Below the pieces are notes generated by a model. It was not told the origin of the DNA, did not search any database, and was given only the letters and a program-made list of their open reading frames with translations. Below are positions 13,492 to 25,755 of a stretch of DNA of 64,000 nucleotides, piece after piece. Location: NCBI GenBank assembly GCA_022264855.1, contig JABYQU010000065.1:113332-177331 (forward strand). The letters run 5' to 3'. The translations under genes and the position numbers were made by a program. The stretch is from Lenzites betulinus (Eukaryota; Basidiomycota; Agaricomycetes; Polyporales; Polyporaceae). Within the stretch, counting starts at the first letter, position 1. Every line of letters begins with the position of its first letter.

Positions 13492-14969
13492 TTAGATCCC
13501 AAGTTCGTAAACATACGCAAGGGCGACCTTCGCGAACTCGAGCGAGTGGCTCCACGAGAAGCCCGACACCGACGTTGTGTCCCCGGTGGAGTGGATGTTC
13601 GGGTTGTCCTTACCGGTAACTGCCTCGTAAAGCATGCCCGTCGTATAGCCCTGCTGGTACCAGCTCGCGTGGTCGGAGCAAGCATAACCGCACTATGAAT
13701 GAAGCTGTTCAGTTGTTGTCAAACGCACGACCAAGAGTTCCTTACAGCCGTGTCCATTGCCCAGTCGAGCGTAGAGTACGTATCGATCAGCTGCTTGAGG
13801 AAGCTTGTCAGGCCAGAGTCGCTATAATCCTACAACCCTTCGTCAGGGGTGTGCGCGTGTCAAAGGGACACACCAACTCACCGATTCAAGCGCTATGACT
13901 TCCTTCGAGCCAGGCGCGAAGTAGGCGGACATGTCGAGCTCGAGGAACGCCTTGACTGTCGTCCCCTTGCTCTTGTAGCTCTTCGCGATCGCCTGGCTCC
14001 CGAGGAGGCCCGCCTCTTCGCCCGAGTACCAGTGGAACTCAACGGGTGTAGACGGCGTGAAGCCCGCCGCGACGAGCGCACGGAAAACCTATGACAATTT
14101 CCCATTGATCAGACACAAACAGCGAACTGCTGAGCGCCGATTGACACACATCCAACGTACTTCGATAAGGTTGACAGTGCCCGACCCGTCGTCGTCTGCA
14201 CCAGGAGCGCGTCCGCTGGTTGGGCTGCTCAGGTTGATCGAGTCTTCGTGTGCACCGATAATAGTCACCGGCCCGGATGACTTTCCCTCGAATCGCGCGA
14301 CAACAGAGAACTGGGCCCAGGAATGCGTGAACTTCGACACCGTGATGCCACTGCGGGTCCCAGCGAGCTGAGATTGTGTGGTCAGGCTACAGAGTCTGAA
14401 ATGCAGTCTACATCGAGACGTACCTCAGTGATCTTGTCGAAGATCCACTGACTAGCGGCTTTGCCAGTGGTGCTCGTGTAGTACCGATTATTGTAGGCCG
14501 TCAGGGTCGTAAGGTAGGATTGCATGTTCGTGGTCGAGAGTGTCTTGAGTATGGGCGTGACCGCGGACGAATGCGAGGGCGCGGGGACTGCATTATCTGT
14601 TAATCAAGTCGAGCCCGCTACAGACGCAAAGCTTACATGTTGTCGCGGAGGCGAGCGATTTCGATTGTCTGTGCACAAACTCGTCCTCCTGGTCGTAGAC
14701 TTCCGTCACGTCGAACTATAGAAAGGACGGGTATGAGCGGAAAGACGGCGTGTACTGCAAGACGGCGAGAGACATACGAAGCGAACATTAGAACGCATAA
14801 GCTCCAGCTTTTCCTCCTCGGTCTTCCACACCGGTGGCACGCCTTCAGCAAGGCTAAGCAGACGGTATCCCTTCACCGCCATGTCCGTAAGCTCATCAGG
14901 CCCGATTGGCGCAGCGCGAACAGCGCCCAACGCCATGGCGAGGAGACAACCTAGAGTAGAGAACTTCAT
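13492..14969 (-). CDS. Secreted zinc aminopeptidase, family M28 (leucine aminopeptidase type)
   Basis: ATG at 14967-14969 starts a signal peptide ([18 protein letters not shown]). The catalytic core carries the zinc ligands of M28 in order: [16 protein letters not shown], the general-base pair in [18 protein letters not shown], and the late His in the exon with [12 protein letters not shown]. The protein ends with LAYVYELGI before the TAA at 13492-13494. The gene has several short introns. Enzymes of this type are exported and remove N-terminal, often hydrophobic, residues from peptides. Its neighbour on the same strand is an M20 dipeptidase, giving a local peptide-degradation group between two P450 pairs. 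All metal ligands appear present. Confidence 0.85.
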
Positions 14970-15043
14970 GAGTGCTCGTAGCGGAGGCGGAGCTGGTTAT
15001 TGTGGATAAGGCGGCCATCCATTCGTGACGTATGGAACGTCTC

Positions 15044-15049
15044 TTTATA
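15044..15049 (-). promoter_or_regulatory. TATA box of the M28 aminopeptidase gene
   Basis: TATAAA on the minus strand is 74 bp before the M28 start. The rest of the 14970-15666 interval shows no gene. Confidence 0.55.
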
Positions 15050-15666
15050 TGCGCGCACGAAGTTAGCATCAGTGAAAGATACTCGACCCCGAGTTGCCAA
15101 GAATCGTACCTTGGAGAGGAAGGTCTTATACCACGCTGCTGGTGGACGCCCACCGGACGCCCATGCGATGCCAAGCGAGGAATGTACAGGAGCGATGTTG
15201 CCGGTGGTACAGTTCCAATAAACAAGCGGGTCTTTCAACATGATAATGCCAAGCATGACATGCATGTGGTGTGAAAAAGCGTCCACGCAGTGAGCGGCTG
15301 GCGAACGGCTCGTGCTATGACGGAGATGTTCTACAACGCTTTTCTTCTGTGATCTGGTGACGAAGGCGTCATATGGCACGGGTATAAAGCTGAGATAACA
15401 AGGATCAGTCGCTCCAGTTATGCATGTTCATAGATGCTGCTATTGGAGTGCGCGAGAGGTTGAGCGCCTGTGTTTGGAAAGCCAAACGTCGACATTCTGG
15501 CTATGCTTGGCAACATAGCGCTCCTTGCAGTGTTGCGCCGGACGCACATGGTGCCCACGAAGTATCTCGATATCGACATCGTGCATGCTTATACTATGCA
15601 GGACGGACCTAGGTTGTGTGCACATGTCGCATCGGCTTGGTACACCCAATTTTTGATCAGCACGCT

Positions 15667-17511
15667 TCAAGCTGTGATAGCGGCAACCTCGTGCAGATAC
15701 GTTCCGAGTAACTTCGTCTGATATAACGAGATAAAACGTCAATATCACGTCAATCGCGGTAACAAAGAATAGGTGACGGTGGCACATACCCCTTCTATGA
15801 AGTTGGAGTAGTCGAGTTTTTCGTTAGTGGAGCTACGTGAATCTTCAGCCCCGGCGATCAACAATCCGGCAGCGATCACTCACTGTGCCCCGTCGTCGCC
15901 GCGCCCCATGGGCAGTAGCAGTACGTTCACGCCCAATGTCTCGGCAAAAGTCAGTGTCACAGGAATCGATCCACCCTCCCGAGTGAGATCGGGTGAACAC
16001 GTATATATTGCCTGTTTTAGAAATGTATGAGCGGTAGCGGAGTAACGGAATGATTGAACCGGCCTCAGTCGCGCGACGCGCTGCCTCATAATTCCAATGT
16101 TTGTAGTCGGCGCTCCATGGGCTGGCTCCATTTGTTTTCCCGACTTGGAGCTTGTTCTTCGACTTCAGCCTTGCGAACTCCTCCGTCATGTGCTTCACCA
16201 CCAACGCCTCCACGACCTCGGGGGTCTGCGGCGGCACGATACGGATCGAGAACGTCCCGGTGACGCACGCGGGGATGACGGTCCTCCCCAAAGCGCCACC
16301 CTCGATGTTGTGGAGAGAGAGAGAAGGCAGACGCATACGCCCCATGAGAACTGTAGCCTTATCGTTTGAAAGCGTGATGGGTGCGCCAACCGCGTCTTCA
16401 ACATCCTTGATCGAGTAGTCCAGCCTTTCGTATATCTCTCTGCGCGTGCGTGATCAGAACTACCAATTTGAATGAGAGCGAGGATATGTACCTTTCCTCC
16501 GCGTCTGCTGGCGGGACCATGTCTTCTATGCCTGGAACGAGGATTGCGCCGTCCGGCGCGACCAGCTTACCCATGAGCAGGATGAGATCGGTCATAGGCT
16601 CATGCACCATACGCCCGAATCCGCCCGAGTGAAGGTCTCGGGGAGGCCCGGATACTGTCATCCTGAAGTAGACAATCCCACGGAGACCATACGTGAGGCA
16701 GGGCGTGCGTGTGTTCATCCAGTAGGTGTCAGACTGTATGTCGGCCATTCGTGATTGTGCACGTAATACCATAGACCGTGTTCAATACGCACGATGCAGA
16801 CACAGTCGACACCATCGAACCAACCTTCCTTGCCCTTTGCGACCTCGGATGTGATAAGCTCGTCGAGTCCGTGGCTTCCGCTTTCTTCCATCCCCTCGAA
16901 GCAGAAACGAATGTTGACAGGCAGCGCAAGACCGAGGGCCTTGTGTGCCTCGAGTACGTTCAGCCAGCCAATGATAGGACCCTTGTCGTCCGAGGATCCT
17001 CGTCCAATGAGGCGTCCAGTTTGCTCGTCAACGACAAGCTCAAAGGGCTCGGTGTCCCAACCGTCCCCTCGCTCTGCCTTGGAAGATGTCAGCACATCCG
17101 GATGTTCATATCGGTCGACAGGCAGAATCAGATGCGACATACTGGTTGAACGTCGTAGTGATTGTATATGAGCACCGTTTTCTTCGTAGGATCCTCTCCA
17201 ATTTTCCCCAGAATCACAGGCGGAAGAGGCAACTTCTGCGCGTCCACCATTTGCTCGCCGACGTCCGCAAGTTTAGTGGTGACGCCCAACTCTTTCAGCT
17301 GCCCATCGAGCCACGCAGCCATTTTCAACACGTCGGGACGATGCTCGGCATCTTGACTGACGCTACGAGATGCGACTCGGAGCGTGAGCGAGTCCTGTCG
17401 TGATGCGAGTAGAAACACCCACCTGGGGATGGCGACCGCATCTGCCAATCTCCGTACAAAACGAGGGGCATTCTGGTCGATGTATTGTAACCAGCTCGAC
17501 GGCGATGTCAT
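15667..17511 (-). CDS. M20 metallodipeptidase A (DUG1/Cys-Gly dipeptidase-like)
   Basis: ATG at 17509-17511 and TGA at 15667-15669 bound a multi-exon gene. Metal-site landmarks of the M20 di-zinc family are visible: [16 protein letters not shown], the EE pair in [26 protein letters not shown], and a final His whose codon is split by an intron (GA-H before STNEK). Yeast DUG1 of this family cleaves Cys-Gly in glutathione turnover, in the cytosol; no signal peptide is seen here either. It is head-to-head with copy B (484 bp between starts). One difference stands out: the first metal motif reads YNHYDVQP, where B and C have YGHYDVQP. The gene otherwise looks intact. Confidence 0.85.
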
Positions 17512-17995
17512 GGTTTATGAAGGTTTGAAGTATATGTTGTTAACGCCTTTACTAGCCCGGAGATGATTAGCGAAAGACACGGGGATCTTGTAACACGTTA
17601 AACAGTATGTCTAACGTCGCCGCCCATGGATGTTTCGCGACCTGTCCATTGAATGCTACGGATCGCAGCTACTTGCTTTCTGTGGATATGTGCATCCGCC
17701 GCGAAGGGTTCATTTATCCCGCCATCGCGGTAGCCTCTGAATCACCCAGGCCTCGACTGGCAGTCATGTACGGCGTGCGTGCAGAAGTATACGTCGAGTT
17801 AACGACTTGCCTGGAGATGGGATTGGAATGGTCACCGGTCAAGATGAAGGTGAAAGGCAAGGTAGAAAGGTCAGATTGTAGCAAAATGTATCAAGCTAGT
17901 GATTGGCTAATTCTGGTGAATAAGCGCCTGCTTGTACTATCGACCGGCTTACCAGACGTGGGGAGCTCTTCCAACCCTTCTCCCTTATCCTCATC
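17512..17995. promoter_or_regulatory. Shared divergent promoter region of the two head-to-head M20 genes
   Basis: The 484 bp between the two start codons must contain both promoters. No TATA box was certain. An open frame beginning at 17607 runs into the first exon of copy B in another frame and has no recognisable motif, so it is not taken as a gene. Confidence 0.5.
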
Positions 17996-19825
17996 ATGTC
18001 CTTCGTTCAGTTCATTGACCAGAACGCCGATAAGTTCATCGCACGGCTTGGAGAGGCTGTTGCAATTCCAAGGTCATCATATCTCAGATCTTTCGAGAAC
18101 ACAGTTGCTCACCCTGTTACAGCATAAGCGGAGATGGGACCCGCCGTCCCGACGTCTTCAGGATGTCTGCATGGCTCGATGGCCAGCTCAAAGGCCTTGG
18201 TGTGACCACAAAACTCGTTGATCTCGGGAAACATATCATGGACGGCCAAGAGCTACCTCTCCCGCCCGCGATCCTCGGCAAGATCGGCAATGATCCCAAG
18301 AAGAAGACTGTTCTCGTGTACGGCCACTACGATGTCCAACCTGTAAGCCTATCGCCTTACATGGAGTAATGCAGATCGTTCACAATGCGTAATGCTAGGC
18401 CAACAAGAGCGACGGGTGGGACACCGAGCCGTTCGAGCTCGTGGTCGACAAAGAGACGGGTCGCCTCATCGGTCGTGGCTCTACGGATGACAAGGGTCCC
18501 ATTCTCGGGTGGCTGAACGTGCTTGAGGCGCACAAGACCCTCGGTATCGAGCTGCCCGTCAACATGCGCTTCTGCTTCGAGGGCATGGAGGAGAATGGCA
18601 GTGAGGGTCTCGACGATCTGATTAGGACTGAAGTTACGAAGGGCAAGGACAGCTGGTTCGACGGTGTGGACTGTGTTTGCATTGTGAGTTTGTTATCCCT
18701 CACTCCGATGGTGTGCCTCTCATCAGACCTATGCGCATTCGTGATTCAGTCCGACAACTATTGGCTCAACTCCCGCACGCCCTGCATCACCTATGGTCTG
18801 CGTGGCCTCGTCTACTTCAAGCTGACCGTGTCGGGGCCATCGCGTGACTTGCACTCTGGTGTGTTCGGCCGGATGGTCCACGAGCCGATGACGGACCTGA
18901 TCCAACTCATGAGCAAGTTGGTCGCGTCCGACGGCACTATTCTCGTCCCCGGTGTTGACGACATGGTCACCGCCGCTGATGCGGAGGAAAAGTCCGTCCA
19001 TTTATCCACTGTGTCCGTGCGCTGTAGCAAATACTGACAGTATGTAGGCAAATATACGAGAAACTGGACTACTCGATCAAGGATGTCGAGGACGCCGTTG
19101 GCGCAGCCATCACGCTCTCAGACGACAAGGCTACGGTGATCATGGGGCGCATGCGACACCCCTCGCTCTCGCTACACGGTATTGAGGGCGCGTTCTACGG
19201 CTCGGGCGCGAAGACGGTCATCCCTGCCTCCGTGGCGGGCAAGTTCTCCATCCGGATCGTGCCGCCACAGACGCCGGAGGCGATCGAGCCACTTGTCATC
19301 CAATACGTCGAGCAGGAGTTTGCGAAGCTCAACTCGAAGAACAAGCTCAAGATCGAGAACTTGCATGATGGCCGGCCGTGGCTCGCGGACTACAAGCATT
19401 GGAACTACGAGGCTGCGCGCCGCGCAACGGAAGTAAGAGTCCTGTGTTGGTATATACTGGACACTATGTTATTAACTGATCGCAATTTGCAGAAAATCTA
19501 CAAGCAGTCTCCCGATCTGACGCGCGAGGGTGGTTCGATTCCTGTCACACTGACGTTTGCGGAGAGCCTGGGCGTGAATGTACTCTTGCTACCCATGGGG
19601 CGTGGGGACGACGGCGCACAGTACGTTTCATAACATATCCACAGAAATCACTCTAACCCGGCGTCTTGTAGCTCGACCAACGAGAAACTCGACCGGTCGA
19701 ACTTCATCGAAGGAGTACGTAAATCTCCCCGTCGTTCATGTGGCTGACAGCTAATGTATGCGCTCGTCTCATAGAGCAAACTTCTTGGCACGTATTTGTA
19801 CGAGGTTGCAGCAGCGACGGCATGA
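17996..19825 (+). CDS. M20 metallodipeptidase B (DUG1/Cys-Gly dipeptidase-like)
   Basis: The gene starts at ATG 17996 (SFVQFIDQNADKFIARL) and ends at the TGA at 19823-19825 after LGTYLYEVAAATA. The exon order matches copy A. Motifs in order are [56 protein letters not shown] and the split His before STNEKLDRSNF. Introns are short (for example 18342-18399) and fall at positions equivalent to those of A and C, which supports duplication from one ancestor. It is likely a cytosolic dipeptidase. Its 3' end converges on P450-C. Confidence 0.87.
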
Positions 19826-20326
19826 TACGCCACGGATCCGCTGGAAGGAATTGAAGGCAAGAGGACCTCACTTGTATGAATGCATGTAGCCGAGATGTGT
19901 GCAGTGCAGAAGCTTGGAATATGTGTCGTATTGTGTAGCAGTTGTTGTACCACCAATTCGCGGAGCTTGCATTGCTGAATCTTGTATCTTTGCGAGTTTC
20001 ACCGATGTATCCATGTTCAGATGGTCAGTCCGTTCAGAACCGTATGCTGTGGGTGATGCGGATAGCGTGAAGCTCCGCGGATCCACAGTACGATCCTGCA
20101 AAATCAGGGGTACTGATAAGCTGCGGTATCACCATATCAAGTTACCGAACTACCATAACAATATCGCCCTAGGCTAGTGCAGAGGCCCATATACAATCGC
20201 AGAACCTATAGCACTGTAGTGTCGAGTCGATCATCGTCGATTTACCATACCTGGCTAACGTACATGAATAGCCGATATTCGGAGTCGTACAGGCAGTTCG
20301 TAGAGACTAGTGCGCTTCGTGTTGAA
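19826..20326. other. Convergent intergenic spacer
   Basis: A 3' to 3' spacer between M20 copy B and P450-C; no gene or repeat recognised. Confidence 0.5.
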
Positions 20327-22766
20327 CTACGCTCGGCCATTAACTCGCGTAACAAAGAGAGGCATCTGTATTCCCCCCTTCGGATCGCTTCGAAGGACTG
20401 GGCGTTGTACGATCCCCGCGGCTTTCTTGATGTCCTCCGGCGAGACCGCGAGCTCGAACTCGAAGGCGCGTATCAGCGTAAAGAGCAACGCTTTCATCCT
20501 GGAGCATATTCGCGATGAGTTCACTGTCGAACTGCGTCCAAAAACGATACACACTCTACCAGGGAGAAACGGTAGCCGATGCATGCGCGCGGCCCGCCGA
20601 GGAAGGTGAGCATATGACCCCACACACCAGGGATACCCGAGACCGCCTCCGGAAGGTTCTCCCATCTCTCCGGGCTTGAAAGTAGTCACTGTGAGCCAAT
20701 ACAATCCGCTCCAGCGCAATGCCATTCCACCCACCGGAACTCAAGGGCATCTTCTCCCCATAGTGTCTTGTCTTGGTTCAACGTCAATATTGGGATCACG
20801 ATTGGGCTCCCAGCAGGGACCCTACAAGGTAGTACAGTCAGTACGGAATACCGCATACACGTTCCATGAAGCTTGAGATACGTACTCGATGTGGTCCAGC
20901 GTGTTCCCATACCTGTCGATGACCGGCGTGCCAAGTGGGATAACATCGTCCTTCTGTGCGACACGCATCGATCGCGGGACGGGGGCGTGCAGTCGCAAGC
21001 ACTCGCGGACTACCGCATCGAGATATGGGAGGGCCATAAGCTCATCCATCGTCGGGGTATCAGTTTCGACGGACAGGAGCTCCTCGCGAAGTTTCTTCTG
21101 GACGTCAAGGGCCTGTGTGAGTGCATACAAACACCACGTAGTCCCCGTGCTTGTCGTTTCGTGACCGGCCACCAGAAATCTACCGAGAAAAATATCAGTC
21201 ATTGTTGTAGCGGGCTAGCTTCTCCCGTGATCATATACATACGTAGGAACCTCTATGATATCAAGGCATTAGTGCAGTTGAACGAGAACTGTGATCGACA
21301 CCTACGAGCCAAAACGTCTTCATCCGAGAGTCGCTGGTTGTCTGGTACGTCCGTCGCCATGTTCGCCTTCAGCAGCAATGTGAGCAGGTCTCGTCCTTGC
21401 AAGCTCTGCCTTCCATTGCCATGATCCTTCTTCTCGGACGCCTCACGCGCGATATCAGCCTTCTTTTCCGCGACAAGCTGTTTACCGATGCGTCGCATGA
21501 CGGCCTGGGCTTGCTGGACACGCCGCATACGTCTGTCTTTCTGTAGTCGCATGAGAATCGGTCCGTTTTCATAAGCTGCATCCAGAGCATCCAGCGGATG
21601 TTGCGACTTACAATGACGTTGAGAATGGGGAATAAATTACGCAGTATCATCATGGTCGTGATCTGGGGCACCTGGAAGATCTGCTCGAAGGCGGCGGCAA
21701 GCTCGTTGAGCTCCCCGGAAGGGTTCAGGGAGTTGAACTCGTAGTTGAACCCTACAATCCGGCGATATTCAGTATTATATTCCGGGTAGGGAAGGGCATC
21801 TGGTACATACCAGCCAGGCCGATTACATCGAGAGTCATCTTGCTGAGTCCCTTGATAACGTTGATTCGAGTTGGTTCGCCATCTGCAGAGATCTGGTTTG
21901 CCCAGAGATCTCGAAGCTGTATAAACAGTGAGCTTCCTTTCTGTTTCACGGTTGTAGGCGAAGGGGAAGACGAACTTCGATGGACTTCTCGACGAAGATA
22001 TCCGTTAACTCGCGAATTTGAGAGGGCCCGAACGCGGGGTTCTGCCACAAACCGGTTGAGTACTTGCCCACAGTTTCGAGGAGACTTGAGGTCGCGAAAC
22101 GTACCATAATCCTTCTCTATAAATTGACCCATCAGATCTTACAGTATTCATAATATGTTATAAACAAGTACCTGTTGCCTATGCTGATCGCCTTGACCTG
22201 CCGTGAGCATTGAAATACCCGCGAACATGAGGAACACGCACCTTCCGTGACGAGTACACCTGAAAGTAATAAGAAAAGCGGTCAGGCCTAAAATATAGGT
22301 ATAACTTCTCCGACTGTACTCACCTTTCCCTAGGAGGCGTGATAGAAGCCGTTGTGCCTCTTGGGACTTGTAGTAATCCGCGGAATGCGTCAAAATATGG
22401 TTGATTGCCCGAGGGTCAGTGACAAATAGGCGCGGTACCTATGAGGGTTCGAACGTTGAAAGCACACCGTCCAATTAGATTTTGGGAAACACTGGAGAGA
22501 AGTAGCATAATGGCACGTACACTGAAAAAGCCCCTGTACATCATGGCTGGGCCGTAGACGTCTCTCCATTTCCTGCGTGTTTCGTCCTCATCGGACCCGT
22601 GTAGTTGACGGAGATTTCCTAGGAACCAGCTCTTATTCGGAGGACCCGGAAGGCAAAGCAACGGAGATGTGAACGGTGCCAAAAGCAAGGTGCGTGCTTT
22701 CCACAGTGCTGCCCCAGCAATCACCAAGAGGGCTGTAAGGAAGGTCACTTGAAGAAACGTGGACAT
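20327..22766 (-). CDS. Cytochrome P450 (P450-C), microsomal type
   Basis: ATG at 22764-22766 gives an N-terminal anchor ([19 protein letters not shown]), then [12 protein letters not shown]. Diagnostic motifs are the I-helix [15 protein letters not shown], the Exx[14 protein letters not shown], and the haem loop [13 protein letters not shown]. The end is TRVNGRA before the TAG at 20327-20329. It belongs to the same family as P450-A and P450-B, with matching intron positions, but differs more in the N-terminal third. Several short introns were inferred by eye. An intact ER monooxygenase of unknown substrate. Confidence 0.87.
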
Positions 22767-22884
22767 AGCTGTGTCTGTGCCGTTCTGCTATGCTGTTGTT
22801 GTGAGGACGCGAAGTGAGGACCTGGAATAACCGTGGTTTCCAGGTGCTTGGTGGGGGGAAACCACCAATGGACAACATGCGAAC

Positions 22885-22890
22885 CTTATA
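22885..22890 (-). promoter_or_regulatory. TATA-like box of P450-C
   Basis: TATAAG on the minus strand is 119 bp before the P450-C ATG. The remaining spacer to P450-D (to 23349) shows no gene, only a (GCGCTGA)3 repeat at 23199-23220. Confidence 0.35.
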
Positions 22891-23349
22891 AGATGGGCTG
22901 GACTGCGCGTGACAGGTGATGGGAATGTACAGACTTACCCGGACCCGGACCCACAGCGGAAGCAGGAACCTCGAGTGCGCTCCCCATTTGGGCGGACGCA
23001 ATGATCGTGCTAGTAGGAGGACACAACATACCCAGAGCATGTGTAGGTTGGATCACGGACCTGTGCCAAAGTTAACGTTGCCACTGCCACCACCGCAGGG
23101 TGAAAGCAAGCGCTCTAACATAACCGGTGCAACCCTGCGAGTATGTGCGCAGCAAGTTTGTACAACTTTCCGAAATCCTCGGGATCAGGCACCCCTGGGC
23201 GCTGAGCGCTGAGCGCTGAGCCCGGGTATGTTATCGCATACCACTATACCTGATAGCCGCTCACTCGAGCACTGAGAGGCTCGGGACGAGGTAAAATGCC
23301 ATGACTCATTCGTCCAAATCGACACCGACAGCATCCGGTCAGTACTCTC

Positions 23350-25755
23350 TCATACCGGGCGATCTGATTTGGCTAAGGCAACCAGCAGCGGTAACTGGCT
23401 TTGAAACCCCCCCTCCTTCGACAGAAGAGGCCTGTGCAGGATTCCAGACATTTTCCGGACATCGGCAGGGTCGACGGCGGGCGAAAACTCGAACGTTCGC
23501 AGAAGGGTGAATATTAAAGCCTTCATCCTGCGGAATGGTGAGTACTCCGACGCAGGAAGTATGGAAAGAATCTCCGTACTCGATGAGGGATAGGCGATAC
23601 CCAATGCATGCGCGCGGGCCACCTAGGAAAGTGAGCATATGGCTCCAGACTCCGGGGATGGCTGCGGTTGCTTTGGGCGGATGCTCCCAACGCTCAGGAC
23701 TATAAAACGGTGAGTGTGTGTTCGTACGGCAACATTCTCTACGCACACAAACTCGTGGGCATCTTCTCCCCAGTACCTCCTTGATGTGTTCATGGCAAGG
23801 ATGGGTATCAGAATAGGGGTTCCTGCAGCGATGCTACGGCTACGTTGAGTATACCGCAGCAAGAAGATGGTGGAAATCCTTGACGCACCGAATAGAGCTG
23901 CATAATTGACCATCCACGTCTATGTACGGTGTGCTAAGCGGGATGAGGTCGCCCTTGGTTGCGACCCGCATGGTCGATGCTATGGGCGGATGTAGCCGGA
24001 GGGTCTCGCGCACGACCATGTCCAAGTATGGCAAAGCCACTAGGTCATCCATCGTGGGACTCTCGGTGTTCAGTCCGAGAAGTTCGTACCGCAGCTTGCT
24101 TTGTATGCGAGGGGCTTGCGCGAGTGAGTAGAGGCACCAAGCCGTGGCAGTACTAGTGGACTCGTGTCCCGTGGAGAGGAATCTGGTCGGAATCAGCGTG
24201 TGGTGACAAAAGTGAAATGACGATTGCGTACGTTGGAATCTCTATCGGAAACCAAAGTAAGGACGCAGTGAATAGCAGAATATATGATAAACATACTCAC
24301 GGGCCAAAATCTCCTCGTCAGAGAGACGTGAGCCGTCTGCCCCGCCGGTTCCCAGATTTGCCTTGACGAGTAGCGTCAATAGGTCTTTGCTCTGCGACGA
24401 GCTGCTGAATTCGGTGTTGTCGGCCGAAGCCCCGCGCACGGCGGCCTTCCTATCTGCAATAGCTTGCATACCAATGCGACGCATAACCTTGCGTGCATGA
24501 TCCAACCGCCGCATGATATTGTTACTCTGCAGGTCAAGGGGGCGCGCGGGTGCGTATCAGCGACACGGTCCATATTGAAGAACGGCTGCGATAGGACTCA
24601 CGATATACTCAAGGGGCGGGAAGACGGTCTGGAGTAATGCAATCGAGGGAATTTGTTGCGGTATGTTGAAAATATCCTCGAAAGCCTTTGTAAGCACATT
24701 GTCGGACTGCCGCAGTGCGCCTATATCGCAATCAAAGCCTAGAGTGTATAGGTTAACGCGTGCGATGCCTGACGCCGTGAGGTATAGCTAACCTGCAGAT
24801 CCTATAGCATCTAACGTCACCCTGCTGAGCCCCTTTAGCACGTTGATGCTCGATGGCTGGGCTTCTGTAGTGATTTGGTCGCGCCAAACTTCGCGAAGCT
24901 GGGAATGGGATGATCAGGGCCCTTTTACTACATTGTAGGGAATGTGATAATCAACCTCAGCGGCTTTGTCGACGAAGATCCCAGTGAAACTGCGGATTTG
25001 GGCGGGCCCGAACGCTGGATTCTGATAAGATGAGCATGAGCGACTTGTAGACAAAAATCTTCATAAGATCATTTGGCTCGCCATGATCTTTCTCTAATAG
25101 GAGAGCGTCCAAGCAAATTATTCATGAGCCTATACTCTATGAATATCACCAGCATATTTACCTGGAGTCTATGCCGTTTCCCTAACCATAGCCGTTTGAG
25201 AATGGACCTTCCATCAGACATATTGCACACATACCTTCTACTATGAGAAGACCTGTTGAATTCATCAGCACGACATTTTCCATGACAAAGAGGCGTTTTA
25301 CTATTGACCTTCGCCAACAACTCTCGCGAGATTCCGTCTAGCGTAGTCAGATTTCTGATATGCTTCGTGGTGCGCCAATATATGGTGGATTGCTCGGGTA
25401 TCCATCGTAAGCAGCGTCGGGGACTATGCGTGGCACGCAGTCAGCCGCATTCACACTGCGCCGAGCTGAGATAAGCAATGTAGATGAAAGGACGCACATT
25501 GAGGAATCCCCCGAAGCGAATCGCAGGGCCGTATTGTTCTGCCCATTCATCCAAGCACATTATGCGGCGCGCCTCATAAACATCGTCGAGGTTCCCGTGC
25601 AGCCAATGCCCACTCGGAGGTCCGGGAAGCTTGCGGAGAGGTGACGTGAATCGCCACCAAAGCACGGAAACGAAGATCCACAGCGCTACAACGACGACTG
25701 CGAGCACCAGAATAAAAGCAAGGTCGGCACCGTGCACCTGCAGCAGATCAAGCAT
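23350..25755 (-). CDS. Cytochrome P450 (P450-D), diverged member of the cluster
   Basis: ATG at 25753-25755 begins a long membrane anchor ([18 protein letters not shown]) and the hinge [12 protein letters not shown]. The ExxR motif [13 protein letters not shown] and haem loop [13 protein letters not shown] are intact. The I-helix reads [13 protein letters not shown], so the usual AG(x)ETT is changed to TGHEST. The end is [10 protein letters not shown] before the TGA at 23350-23352. It is the most diverged of the four P450s, with a shorter meander region and a different C-terminus. It may act on a different substrate; this is inference only. Exon ends in the 5' half (24500-25700) are the least certain. 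Confidence 0.82.

Noticed and set aside
17607..18221. 204-codon plus-strand frame
   Set aside because: It overlaps the first exons of M20 copy B in a different frame, has no motif and a poor codon pattern.
22440..22470. tRNA B-box-like GGGTTCGAAC
   Set aside because: No matching A box or cloverleaf could be formed around it; it falls at an exon-intron border of P450-C.
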